Assembly (NCBI GenBank): GCA_036130055.1
Contig: JAYYOR010000014.1
Location: 1-64,000 of the forward strand
Source of the DNA: TMED69 sp036130055
GTDB taxonomy: Bacteria > Pseudomonadota > Gammaproteobacteria > Ga0077536
Length of the DNA stretch: 64,000 nt
Reading direction: 5' to 3'
Position numbers and translations under genes: made by a program. Below the pieces are notes generated by a model. It was not told where the DNA came from and searched no databases. It worked only from the letters and a program-made list of their open reading frames with translations. Positions 54,258 through 63,346 of the stretch are shown piece by piece. How positions within the stretch are numbered: the stretch's first letter is position 1; each line of letters opens with the position of its first letter.

Positions 54258-55241
54258 TTAAATATTCGGCATAATCTCCTCAGTAAGCTGATAGAGATCC
54301 TCAATCGTCTTGCTAGTCGGAGTGCCCGAAAAAGGCGGCCAGAGTAACGGAAAAGTCATTCCTGCTTCCTTGTATTTGACTAGGTTTTCGGTGATCTGTG
54401 ACGCTGTTCCTACCATTGTTGGCGTAAGCTTCCCCGCTGGCGACTGGTCTGTTTCTTTTTTCGTAATTTCAAAAGGCATCATACTGGAGATTTCAAGGCT
54501 ATCAATAATTTCCTCTTTACCTAACTTGGCCAACTCTGCTTGAATCGCCCCTTTCCATCTTTTTATTTCGTCAGGCGTGTCCATAATTCCTATCCAGCCA
54601 TCTAAAGAGTATTTCGACACTCTTTTCGCTGAAATAGCAGGATTTACTAGACCTGAAAAATACATTGGCGGACGAGGTTTTTGTACGGGTTTTGCTCCAA
54701 AACCACATGGTTCAAAACTTGAGAATTCGCCATCATACTCGAATATTGTGTTGCCCCATATCCCCTGCATGACCTCAATTGTCTCTCGAACATGTTTGTT
54801 TCGCTTATTGAAAATGTGCCCGGCGCTTGCTGCAACAAACTCTTCCGGCATCCACCCAGCTCCAACGCCGACATTTATCCTTCCTCTAGAAAGTTGATCC
54901 CAAGTAGCAATTTCTGCGGCCATTACAGTTGGTGCACGAAAAGGAGTCACAATGATACTCACCCCTATTCTCACATTTTTAGTTCTCGCGGCCAGATATG
55001 GAATAAGGGGTAGCCCTTGGAGCCAATTGCCTTTAGAAGAAACGGGTAACTGATTCGGAAATTCACTCATCATCCCAAAAGGTTTCTCCAGCTCACCGCG
55101 ATCGGATTTTTCAGGAACAACGATTCGATCAAGAGTCCATATCGATTCAAACTCTAACTCTTCAGCTACGTCTGTTAATTGATCGATTTCTTCAACAGAT
55201 ATTTCATCTCTGAAATTTGGCAGATACAAAGATAACTTCAT
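54258..55241 (-). CDS. LLM-class (luciferase-like) flavin-dependent oxidoreductase
   Basis: From the ATG at 55241 this is 327 residues. It has the TIM-barrel pattern of bacterial luciferase-like enzymes: LSLYLPNFRDE at the start, FESIWTLDRIVVPE near 32, ARTKNVRIGVSIIVTPFRAP near 88, LSRGRINVGVGAGWMPEEF near 119. It uses FMN or F420; the substrate is unknown. A longer start at 55253 would add four residues; a G-rich stretch precedes the ATG. Confidence 0.88.
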   Translation of the reverse strand: MKLSLYLPNFRDEISVEEIDQLTDVAEELEFESIWTLDRIVVPEKSDRGELEKPFGMMSEFPNQLPVSSKGNWLQGLPLIPYLAARTKNVRIGVSIIVTPFRAPTVMAAEIATWDQLSRGRINVGVGAGWMPEEFVAASAGHIFNKRNKHVRETIEVMQGIWGNTIFEYDGEFSSFEPCGFGAKPVQKPRPPMYFSGLVNPAISAKRVSKYSLDGWIGIMDTPDEIKRWKGAIQAELAKLGKEEIIDSLEISSMMPFEITKKETDQSPAGKLTPTMVGTASQITENLVKYKEAGMTFPLLWPPFSGTPTSKTIEDLYQLTEEIMPNI

Positions 55242-55309
55242 GACCCCCCCCAAAAATAAAAATCAAAAGTAACTTTAGCAGAAATACACCATTACTCAAA
55301 CAAGCGCAA

Positions 55310-56983
55310 TCAATTATTTAAAAAAATAACGTTATCAGCTTTTTCAATTAATTTATTATCATGCGACGCAACAATAATTGTTAAGGAAGATGCCAAATCC
55401 TTGAGCAACTCAATGACATGCGAAGCAGATTCTGTGTCGAGAGAGCTGGTTGGTTCATCGAGCAATAGAATTTTAGGTGAATGCGCCAAAGCGCGAGCAA
55501 TAATTATTCTTTGCCTTTGTCCTCCTGATAGTTTTTTTCCTCTTTCTCCTACTATAGTATCTAACCCATTATCTAAGGACTCAACGTATTCCATCATGCC
55601 AACTCGCCGCAGGGCATTGATAATCGAGTCATCATTTAGCCATTTAATACCCACGGAAATATTAAGCTTAATACTCTGGTGCAAAAGCTCAAGTTCTTGA
55701 GGAACATATCCCAGATTCGCTCTCCACCAGTTCAAATCAATATCTGTCAACTCTTTCCCCTCGACAAGAACACGCCCCTTTAATGGGGTTAAAAGCCCGG
55801 CGATAATGTCAAGCAAAGTGGTCTTACCCGAACCAGAGGGGGCTGCTAAAACGTTGAGGGAATTCATTGGGAATAAAGCATTAAACCCTTCAAAAATTTT
55901 TTTCTCCCCGTAAGAAAAGGTAATATTTTTAAGAACAATAGAATTAATGTTATTTAGCTGTAGTGTTCCACTTGCTTTCTCCGCTTGTTGGCTAGCTTCG
56001 AAAACTCTTTTTTCAATCGCCTCAAAAGCAGATCGATTCACCAATAAAAATTGATATCTTTGTAAGGCTTTATTCAACAATCCAAGCAATCGCAACAGTA
56101 AAAATACTAGAATCATCATCTCGGATAATTGCATTTTCCAAATTTCAATAGCTACGAATAAACCAAAAGCCGCAAAAAATGCAAGAACAGGTTCTTGTAG
56201 ATTTCTAAGTGCCTCCCTACTAATAACTTCTTTCCTCATCGCCCTTTCGAGTTGCCCCGAGTGGTTTTTTAGTAACTCATCGGCAAATTCCTCCCTCCGC
56301 ATTGCTTTTAAGGCTTTGAAGCATCCAAGTAGATCTGTTAGATCAGTCAAAAGTAAATTAAGTAAGTTTGTTTGTTTAGCCCCTGCTTTCTGAGACACTT
56401 GCAAAAGAATTTTAAACATCCCTAAAATTGCAAATCCACAGAAAATAGAAATTAAAGTTGCTTGCCAAGAAATAGTTAAAGCTACAAAAAAATAGACAAA
56501 TGCTTGAAGCAAAAAAGCTACAAATCTCCCAGCTTGTTCAAAACTGGAAGCTGCTCTGGTAGCCTCAGTGGCAAGCGAATTTGCTAAGGCACCAGTCTGT
56601 CTTGAAACAAAATAATTCCATTTAGTTTTCGAGAGTGCGTCAATCAATCTAAGCCGAAAGTCCGTAGCAACCCTAGCAGACGTATACCCAACTTGTTGAT
56701 GAGCACCTAGCAATAGTAGACTTTTCAAAATAGTACAAACAACAATAATAGCTAATATTGAGGCCAAAGAAACATCAACCCCAAAATATTCAAAAAATGA
56801 TCGGAAAAAGTGGTCGAACGAACTGAAGTCATTCTCTAATTGAGAATCACTACTAATAGTCTCAATCAATGGCAATAAAGCCGTCAAACTTAAGCCTTCG
56901 AACAAACCAGCAGCCAATAACGCAACAAGCATAACTGAGGAACGGACAGGATAAAAAGCAAAAAGATTGTATATTACGTTCAT
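55310..56983 (-). CDS. MsbA/PglK-like ABC exporter (fused membrane and ATPase domains)
   Basis: This 557-residue protein has six hydrophobic helices in residues 1-300 and an ATPase domain with Walker A APSGSGKTTL (near 372; the usual first Gly is Ala), signature LSGGQRQR (near 476), Walker B ILLLDEPTSSLD and ASHDNK as the H-loop. Its N-terminus (LFEGLSLTALLPLIETIS) resembles that of the frameshifted flippase at 1.5-3.2 kb, so it is probably a lipid or lipid-linked glycan flippase. It stands alone. Confidence 0.88.
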   Translation of the reverse strand: MNVIYNLFAFYPVRSSVMLVALLAAGLFEGLSLTALLPLIETISSDSQLENDFSSFDHFFRSFFEYFGVDVSLASILAIIVVCTILKSLLLLGAHQQVGYTSARVATDFRLRLIDALSKTKWNYFVSRQTGALANSLATEATRAASSFEQAGRFVAFLLQAFVYFFVALTISWQATLISIFCGFAILGMFKILLQVSQKAGAKQTNLLNLLLTDLTDLLGCFKALKAMRREEFADELLKNHSGQLERAMRKEVISREALRNLQEPVLAFFAAFGLFVAIEIWKMQLSEMMILVFLLLRLLGLLNKALQRYQFLLVNRSAFEAIEKRVFEASQQAEKASGTLQLNNINSIVLKNITFSYGEKKIFEGFNALFPMNSLNVLAAPSGSGKTTLLDIIAGLLTPLKGRVLVEGKELTDIDLNWWRANLGYVPQELELLHQSIKLNISVGIKWLNDDSIINALRRVGMMEYVESLDNGLDTIVGERGKKLSGGQRQRIIIARALAHSPKILLLDEPTSSLDTESASHVIELLKDLASSLTIIVASHDNKLIEKADNVIFLNN

Positions 56984-57269
56984 ATTAGGTTATGTCTATA
57001 ATGCTCGGGAAAAAGAGTAAATGTACCACAAGCTATCAATTAATTTTAGAACAACGTTAAGCGTTGAGTAATAAATCATTGTTTTCCCTCTTTTATATTT
57101 CATTACGGGCTAACATTAGATGAAATTAGATATTGGGCAACCGTTTTTAAGACATCTTTAAAAAAATATAAAGTTTATAAACCACAGAAGCTAAATATCC
57201 CAGTGAGACTTGCATTTATTTGAGATTAAAATACACTCTGAATTATTATTTTTTTTATAAGGTTTGACT

Positions 57270-58379
57270 TTGAAAACAAAAGCAGCGGTAGCTTTTAAAG
57301 CAGGTGTTCCTCTAGAGATTCTTGAAATTGATTTGGATGGTCCGCAAGATAACGAAGTTCTTGTAGAGATAAAAGCTACTGGAGTCTGTCACACAGACGA
57401 ATACACGCTGTCCGGCGCAGATCCTGAAGGTATCTTTCCGTGCGTACTTGGTCACGAGGGCGCGGGGATAGTAGTTGAAGTTGGCAAGAAGGTAAAGGAC
57501 CTTGCAGTCGGGGACCACGTGATTCCACTCTATACACCCGAATGCAGGCAATGCGAATTTTGCCTCAATCCAAAAACTAATCTGTGTCAAGCAATTCGTA
57601 CTACTCAGGGCCAAGGTTTAATGCCCGACGGAGAAACAAGATTCAGTTTAAAAGGGAAACCAATATATCACTACATGGGCACATCAACCTTTTCAAATTA
57701 CACAGTTCTCCCCAGTATTGCTGTCGCTAAGATTGACAAAAGAGCTCCCTTTGATAAAGCTTGTTACATAGGCTGCGGTGTTACAACCGGAATAGGAGCA
57801 GTTTTGTTTACTTCTAAAGCCACAGCAGGTTGCACGGCGGCCGTATTTGGCTTAGGAGGAATCGGGTTAAACGTTATACAAGGTTTGTCTCTAGTTGGTG
57901 CTTCAAAAATTATTGGAATTGACACCAACAACAATAAAAAAGAGTGGGGCACAAAGTTTGGAATGACAGATTTTGTTAATCCAAATGAGATCAAATCAAG
58001 TGTTGTTGACCATGTAGTTGAACTAACTGGTGGTGGCGTTGATTTTTCATACGAGTGTATTGGCAATACGCAAATAATGCGCGAGGCGTTAGAATGTACT
58101 CACAAAGGTTGGGGTGAAAGCGTCATTATAGGCGTCGCTGGTGCAGGCGAAATGATTACAACCCGCCCTTTTCAACTTGTAACCGGTAGAACCTGGAGAG
58201 GAACAGCATTCGGCGGTGCCCGAGGAAGGACGGATGTGCCAAAACTAGTGGAGTGGTATCTAGATAAAAAAATTCAAATAGACCCCTTGATCACCCATAA
58301 GTTTAAACTCGATGAGATAAACTCGGCTTTTACTCTAATGAAAGAGGGTCGCTCGATTCGGTCAGTAGTTGAATTCTAA
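57270..58379 (+). CDS. frmA: S-(hydroxymethyl)glutathione dehydrogenase (class III alcohol dehydrogenase)
   Basis: From the TTG at 57270 this is 369 residues. The catalytic zinc ligands are in GVCHTDEYTLSG near 37 and GHEGAG near 64; the structural zinc cysteines in CRQCEFCLNPKTNLC near 90; the Rossmann motif is FGLGGIGLNVIQG near 195. It oxidises S-hydroxymethylglutathione to S-formylglutathione. A TTG two codons upstream (57264) sits too close to the AAGG site, so 57270 is preferred. It overlaps fghA by one base. Confidence 0.95.
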   Translation: MKTKAAVAFKAGVPLEILEIDLDGPQDNEVLVEIKATGVCHTDEYTLSGADPEGIFPCVLGHEGAGIVVEVGKKVKDLAVGDHVIPLYTPECRQCEFCLNPKTNLCQAIRTTQGQGLMPDGETRFSLKGKPIYHYMGTSTFSNYTVLPSIAVAKIDKRAPFDKACYIGCGVTTGIGAVLFTSKATAGCTAAVFGLGGIGLNVIQGLSLVGASKIIGIDTNNNKKEWGTKFGMTDFVNPNEIKSSVVDHVVELTGGGVDFSYECIGNTQIMREALECTHKGWGESVIIGVAGAGEMITTRPFQLVTGRTWRGTAFGGARGRTDVPKLVEWYLDKKIQIDPLITHKFKLDEINSAFTLMKEGRSIRSVVEF

Positions 58380-59209
58380 TGGAACTTATTAGTAGAAATA
58401 GGTCGTACGATGGTTTTCAAGAGGTTTATTGTCATTTCTCCGCGCAGCTTAACTGCAAAATGAACTTTGCAATTTATCTTCCTGACCTACCCAGCCATGA
58501 AAAGCTTCCTACCTTATGGTATTTATCCGGACTTACCTGTACACATTCCAATGTTATGGAGAAAGGCGAATATAGAAAAACTGCATCCGAATTAAAAATG
58601 ATAATTGTATGCCCTGATACTAGCCCGCGAGGCAAGGGAGTTCCAGACGAACCTGATAATTGGCAATTTGGTAGTGGTGCTGGATTCTATCTTGATGCAA
58701 CAGAAAAACCATACAATATCAACTACAACATGTATTCGTATATAACCAACGAACTACAATCAAAAATTCTTAATTCTTTCCCGATCGATTCCTTAAGACA
58801 AGGCATAATGGGACATTCTATGGGAGGTCACGGAGCACTTGTTATGGCTCTTCGCAATCCTAAACTATTCAAAAGTTGCTCAGCTATCGCACCTATTTGT
58901 CAACCCTCGACTGCGCCTTGGTCTTCTGAGGCTTTCAAAAGATATCTCGGCCCTGATACTCAGAATTGGAGACTCTACGACACAACCTGTTTGCTTGATG
59001 ATGGCTATAAATTTCCAAGGTTCCTTGTAGATCAAGGGTCCGAAGATGAATTTCTCAAAACCGGGTTAAAACCAGAAGTTTTAAAAGAGGCTTGCAAAAG
59101 AAATCAAGTCGATCTCGAACTTACCTATCACGAAGGGTATGACCATTCTTATTATTTTATTTCCACCATTTTAGGAAACCATTTGAGGTGGCACAAAAAA
59201 TATCTTTGA
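58379..59209 (+). CDS. fghA: S-formylglutathione hydrolase
   Basis: This 276-residue esterase-D family protein has WYLSGLTCTHSNVMEKGEYRK-type sequence near residue 47, the nucleophile GHSMGGHGAL near 144 and the catalytic His in EGYDHSYYFIS near 254. It hydrolyses S-formylglutathione to formate and glutathione. It is translated directly after frmA (one-base overlap), giving the complete glutathione-dependent formaldehyde oxidation route. Confidence 0.95.
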   Translation: MELISRNRSYDGFQEVYCHFSAQLNCKMNFAIYLPDLPSHEKLPTLWYLSGLTCTHSNVMEKGEYRKTASELKMIIVCPDTSPRGKGVPDEPDNWQFGSGAGFYLDATEKPYNINYNMYSYITNELQSKILNSFPIDSLRQGIMGHSMGGHGALVMALRNPKLFKSCSAIAPICQPSTAPWSSEAFKRYLGPDTQNWRLYDTTCLLDDGYKFPRFLVDQGSEDEFLKTGLKPEVLKEACKRNQVDLELTYHEGYDHSYYFISTILGNHLRWHKKYL

Positions 59210-59277
59210 TAAAAAACTACATTTATGAATTGTAAGAGCCGTAACACAGTTTTAAAAAATCTTTCAACATAAACTGT

Positions 59278-60132
59278 TTATTTTCCACAACTAGCGATCT
59301 TTTCATTCGCAAAAAACAACTGTTCACCTTCCTTACGAAAATCATTAATCGCTTTTTTCCCTTCGCTACCTAGAAGCCAATTACAAAAAATTCTTGCGTT
59401 TTGAAATTTTTCTTGGCTGGATATTCGTGGCTTAACAAGGACTAACCCATATTGATTAAAAAGACTGGGTTGATCTTCAAAAACTATCGTTAGATTAGAC
59501 TTGTTTTTATAAGATATCCAAGTTGCCCTATCAGTCAGAGTAAAGGCAGACAGAGCTGCTGCAATGTTGAGAGTATTGCCCATCCCTGAACCGGTCTCTT
59601 TATACCAATTGCTTGCAAAATCTTTTGGGGATAATCGTACTAACTCCCACAATTTCAATTCTTTCTTGTGAGTGCCGCTGTCATCACCTCTCGAAAGAAA
59701 AACAAATTGTTCATTTGAAATTGTACGCAGTAACTCAGAAAGAGAATCGGTCTGATTTTTTGAACTTAAATATTTTTTTGGTCCAACAAAAACAAAATCA
59801 TTATGCATTAAATCATGGCGGTAAAGCCCGAATCCCTCTGCGACAAATTTTAATTCATCTGGTTTAGCGTGAGTGATAAGAACATCGGCATCTCCATTTG
59901 CAGCATTTTTTAGGGCTTGACCCGTGCCAACCGCAACCACTCTAACACGTATGCCCGACGCACGATAAAATAGGGGAAGGATATAATCATAAAAACCAGA
60001 GTTTTCGGTAGAAGTTGTAGATTGAAGTGTAATCACTTTTTCTAAACTCTCCTCTGAGGATGCAAATGAGGTCAGAATCACTGATAAGACAAGTAGTCGT
60101 TTTAATTTCTTTTTCGAAAAATTATCAAACAT
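59278..60132 (-). CDS. tupA: Tungstate ABC transporter, substrate-binding protein
   Basis: From the ATG at 60132 this is 284 residues with a signal peptide (KKKLKRLLVLSVILTSFASS). The oxyanion-binding LQSTTSTENSGFYDYI near 35, VVAVGTGQALKNAANGDADVLITHA near 63 (two blocks) and FVFLSRGDDSGTHKKE near 125 match TupA/WtpA-like tungstate binders. It delivers tungstate, possibly molybdate, to TupB. The ATG overlaps the tupC stop by eight bases, which rules out the longer frame to 60252. Confidence 0.88.
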   Translation of the reverse strand: MFDNFSKKKLKRLLVLSVILTSFASSEESLEKVITLQSTTSTENSGFYDYILPLFYRASGIRVRVVAVGTGQALKNAANGDADVLITHAKPDELKFVAEGFGLYRHDLMHNDFVFVGPKKYLSSKNQTDSLSELLRTISNEQFVFLSRGDDSGTHKKELKLWELVRLSPKDFASNWYKETGSGMGNTLNIAAALSAFTLTDRATWISYKNKSNLTIVFEDQPSLFNQYGLVLVKPRISSQEKFQNARIFCNWLLGSEGKKAINDFRKEGEQLFFANEKIASCGK

Positions 60133-60829
60133 CACTAAATTCCTGGCCGGAAAGAAAACTATACCAAGCATTTTCTTCGCTGTAGTCGAAGAATTCATCC
60201 GGGGTCTTCTGTGCAACAATCTTTCCATTATATAAATAAATAATTTCCCCACCTAATCTCTTGGCCTGATTTAAATTATGAGTAACCATTACAATTTTTA
60301 TCCCTTGGCAGTTTACCTTCTTTATCAATTCTTCAATAACTCCGACGGAGAAGGGATCTAAGTTAGAGGTTGGTTCATCAAGAAGCAATACGTTTGGCGT
60401 GGTAAATAATGCCCGGACAAGGGCGACTCTTTGTTGCTCCCCCGCCGAAATTTCTCTGGCAGGTCTATTAAGTAGATGCCCTATTCTAGCATCTTGAATG
60501 ATTTCGTCAAAACCATCACAATCCCGGGTCTTCCGACTAAGGTTGTAAGTAAGGTTAGACCAAACACTTCTTTTCAGCATCACTGGTTTATGAAATAGCA
60601 TCGTAACCTTTAGCGGTAGCTTACTTGGAGCTCCTAGAAGTTGTACAGACCCTTGATCTGGAACGGTTAGGCCAGAAACTATTCTCAAAAACGCGGTCTT
60701 TCCAACACCGTTGTAACCAAGCAAAACAGTTATCTTTTCTTGATCTAATACACAAGATAAACGTTCGAAAATTAATTGGTTTTTCCTTTTTAAGGTTATA
60801 TCATTAAGTAGGATCTTGATTTTTTTCAT
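60125..60829 (-). CDS. tupC: Tungstate ABC transporter, ATP-binding protein
   Basis: This 234-residue ATPase has Walker A LLGYNGVGKTAFL near 36, signature ISAGEQQR near 122, Walker B VLLLDEPTSNLDP near 141 and the H-loop VMVTHNLNQA near 177. The signature has ISAGE in place of LSGGQ, an accepted variant. It powers uptake with TupB, encoded 24 bases upstream. Confidence 0.88.
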   Translation of the reverse strand: MKKIKILLNDITLKRKNQLIFERLSCVLDQEKITVLLGYNGVGKTAFLRIVSGLTVPDQGSVQLLGAPSKLPLKVTMLFHKPVMLKRSVWSNLTYNLSRKTRDCDGFDEIIQDARIGHLLNRPAREISAGEQQRVALVRALFTTPNVLLLDEPTSNLDPFSVGVIEELIKKVNCQGIKIVMVTHNLNQAKRLGGEIIYLYNGKIVAQKTPDEFFDYSEENAWYSFLSGQEFSDV

Positions 60830-60853
60830 GAGAAAATCCCGTTTTTTTACTAC

Positions 60854-61567
60854 TCACAATTTTTGACCCTCAGCCATACCAGCTTTCAATCTTAAAATCA
60901 CTAAAAAAGAATTTATAAAAAGTGAAATAACAATCAAAATTATTCCCAACGCCAAAGCAAACGTTAGATTACCCCTTGACGTTTCGAGGGCAATCGCCGT
61001 TGTCATAACCCTCGTTAAATGATTGATATTGCCCCCGACTATCATAACCGCTCCAACCTCCCCTATTGCTCTACCCAGACCAGCTACCAACACAGTAGAT
61101 AGGATGTATCTCGATTCCCAAAGAATGGTTTTTGAAGCCCGAAGTTTGGAGACGCCCAAAGTACAAAGCTGATCAAAATATTCCTCGTTTGCACTTTTCA
61201 AAACTTCATAAGCTAATGCAGTGATTACCGGAGTGATAAGAATTGTTTGAGCTAATATCATGGCAGCTGGTGTATATAGAAGCTCTAAGAAGTTGAAAGG
61301 ACCATTATTTGACAACATTAAATATAAAAACAATCCAACAACAACTGGAGGAAGACCAAGAAGACCATTTGTAACAGTAAGAATAAAAAATTTTCCTGGT
61401 ATCCTATAAACAGCAAGTAGTGAGGCAAAAGTCAGACCAAGAATCGAGGCATAGAATGTAGCCATAATGCTTACTCTAAGCGACAATATGACAATTTCCA
61501 AAAGATAATCCTCACGACCGATGATCAAAGAAAAAGCAATTAATATTGAATCAATAGTCTCATTCAT
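60854..61567 (-). CDS. tupB: Tungstate ABC transporter, permease
   Basis: This 237-residue inner-membrane protein has about five hydrophobic segments and the permease motif LGRAIGEVGAVMIVGGNINHLTR split around residue 165 (AIGEVGAVMIVGGNI), which matches the TupB/WtpB family. It is the first gene of tupBCA. The promoter lies in the 57-base gap shared with the squalene synthase gene. Confidence 0.88.
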   Translation of the reverse strand: MNETIDSILIAFSLIIGREDYLLEIVILSLRVSIMATFYASILGLTFASLLAVYRIPGKFFILTVTNGLLGLPPVVVGLFLYLMLSNNGPFNFLELLYTPAAMILAQTILITPVITALAYEVLKSANEEYFDQLCTLGVSKLRASKTILWESRYILSTVLVAGLGRAIGEVGAVMIVGGNINHLTRVMTTAIALETSRGNLTFALALGIILIVISLFINSFLVILRLKAGMAEGQKL

Positions 61568-61624
61568 AATAATATTTTAGACTCAATCTTTTAAAAAACA
61601 TAATATCGTAATAACTCAAGACTA

Positions 61625-62644
61625 ATGAAACCACCACAACCTAACAGTCAAGACGAAATATTTCAAACACATATCTTAAAACATGTTTCAAGAACATTTG
61701 CCTTAACGATACCACAGCTTCCGAGTCCGCTGGATCGGACGGTTTCAAATGCCTATTTACTTTGCAGGATAGCAGACACAATTGAGGACGATCCAACTCT
61801 AACATTTGAGGAAAAGCATTTTTTTAGTAAATGGTTCGCTAGCTTGGTCGAGCAATATCAACCCGCAAGTGAGTTTGCAGAAAAACTTTTAGCTAAACTG
61901 GGGCCTGAGAGCACCCAGGCTGAGAAAGAACTCGTAAGGCAATCCGAATCTGTTTTGAAAATTACGCATTCACTCAACAACAATGAGCGAGCAGCTATGC
62001 TTGATTGCATTCAAGCAATGACTACTGGAATGGTCAAATATCAAGGCCATGAAACCCTGGAAGGATTAAAAAATCAAGAAGAAATGGATTTGTATTGTTA
62101 TTATGTAGCTGGTGTTGTGGGAGTTATGTTGACTAAGTTATTTATTGAGTACGGAAATAATTGGAACCAAGATACTAAAAATAAAATGACGCAAATGGCA
62201 ATATCTTTTGGGCAAGGTTTGCAAATGACAAACATTATTAAAGATTTTTGGGTTGACCGAAAAAGAGGGGCATGCTGGTTACCTCGTTCGATATTTGAAC
62301 CCATCGGTGTTTCTCTCAAAAAAATCGATATAGAAGATATTAGAAAATTTAAAGTAGGAATTAATCTACTTATAGAAATAGCTTATAGACATTTAACTAA
62401 TGCCTTAGAATATACTCTTATGATCCCAAAAAATGAGAAAGGGATACGGATGTTTTGTTTGTGGGCAATTCTTATGGCAACCTTGACCTTATCAAAAATA
62501 AGAAATAGCAATGAATTCATTAAAAGAAAAAATGTTAAGATCTCGAGAAAAACCGTGGGACTAGTTATTTTTTTTAGCAGCTTATGCAACAAATCAAACC
62601 TAGCAATTCGAATTCTTTTTAAACTAACTACTCTAAGAATCTAA
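61625..62644 (+). CDS. Squalene synthase (eukaryote-like, single-enzyme type)
   Basis: This 339-residue trans-isoprenyl synthase has VSRTFALTIPQLPSPLDRTV near residue 20, the first Asp-rich motif LCRIADTIEDD near 47, DLYCYYVAGVVGVMLT near 157 and the second acidic motif NIIKDFWVDRKRGACWLP near 200. These match squalene synthases of the farnesyltransferase type, as in Methylococcus, more than the HpnC/HpnD pair. It makes squalene from farnesyl diphosphate for hopanoids. The last 70 residues are basic and less conserved. Confidence 0.85.
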   Translation: MKPPQPNSQDEIFQTHILKHVSRTFALTIPQLPSPLDRTVSNAYLLCRIADTIEDDPTLTFEEKHFFSKWFASLVEQYQPASEFAEKLLAKLGPESTQAEKELVRQSESVLKITHSLNNNERAAMLDCIQAMTTGMVKYQGHETLEGLKNQEEMDLYCYYVAGVVGVMLTKLFIEYGNNWNQDTKNKMTQMAISFGQGLQMTNIIKDFWVDRKRGACWLPRSIFEPIGVSLKKIDIEDIRKFKVGINLLIEIAYRHLTNALEYTLMIPKNEKGIRMFCLWAILMATLTLSKIRNSNEFIKRKNVKISRKTVGLVIFFSSLCNKSNLAIRILFKLTTLRI

Positions 62645-62658
62645 AATCAGATAAAGAT

Positions 62659-63330
62659 ATGATCGGAATTATTGCCGCTATGAATTCAGAATATGCTTTG
62701 TTTAAGAAAAATAAAAGCAAACTATTCAATGGCAAAAAGTACAAAATCGTAAAAAGCGGTGTCGGAAGATATGCAGCGGCCAAGGCGACCAACCAACTTA
62801 TTAATTTAGGCTGTGACACCATTTTAGGATGGGGTTTTGCTGGAGGGCTAGCGAAAGAATCCCAATGTGGTCAAATAATAATCACAAATAATTTCGTATC
62901 AGAAAATCGTAAGTATTCGTTCGAGACGCCGTTATATCAAGAATTGAAGAATCAAATAAAGTCACTTGACCCTACGGAAGGCATATTATTTGCGTCTGAC
63001 AAACCCATTTTAAACGAAAAAAAGAAGCAAGAACTAGGGAGAAAGTTCAACTCGATAGCAGTAGATATGGAGTCACAAGGTATAATATCTGTTGTAAATC
63101 ATAGGAAAATTCCATATTTAACTATTAGGGTTATACTGGATGACTCTTTTACTACTCTACCACGTTGGATCTCAACGTTACTAGAAGAAAGAAGCTTACC
63201 AAAAAAAATTAGATTACTAACGATGAACATTCTTATGCCTAGTGAGAGTCTGAATTTAATCAGGTTGATTAAATTGCATAACAGAGCTGCCAAGCAACTT
63301 TATAAGACCTCAGCATTACTAACAAGATGA
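62659..63330 (+). CDS. hpnG: Hopanoid-associated phosphorylase (HpnG-like)
   Basis: This 223-residue nucleoside-phosphorylase fold protein has IGIIAAMNSEYALF at the start, KSGVGRYAAAKATNQLI near 31, LGWGFAGGLA near 54 and VDMESQGI near 135. HpnG releases adenine from adenosylhopane to give ribosylhopane. The place between squalene synthase and HpnN supports this over an MTA/SAH nucleosidase. It starts 14 bases after the previous stop. Confidence 0.75.
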   Translation: MIGIIAAMNSEYALFKKNKSKLFNGKKYKIVKSGVGRYAAAKATNQLINLGCDTILGWGFAGGLAKESQCGQIIITNNFVSENRKYSFETPLYQELKNQIKSLDPTEGILFASDKPILNEKKKQELGRKFNSIAVDMESQGIISVVNHRKIPYLTIRVILDDSFTTLPRWISTLLEERSLPKKIRLLTMNILMPSESLNLIRLIKLHNRAAKQLYKTSALLTR

Positions 63331-63346
63331 ACTGTTAAAACAACTT

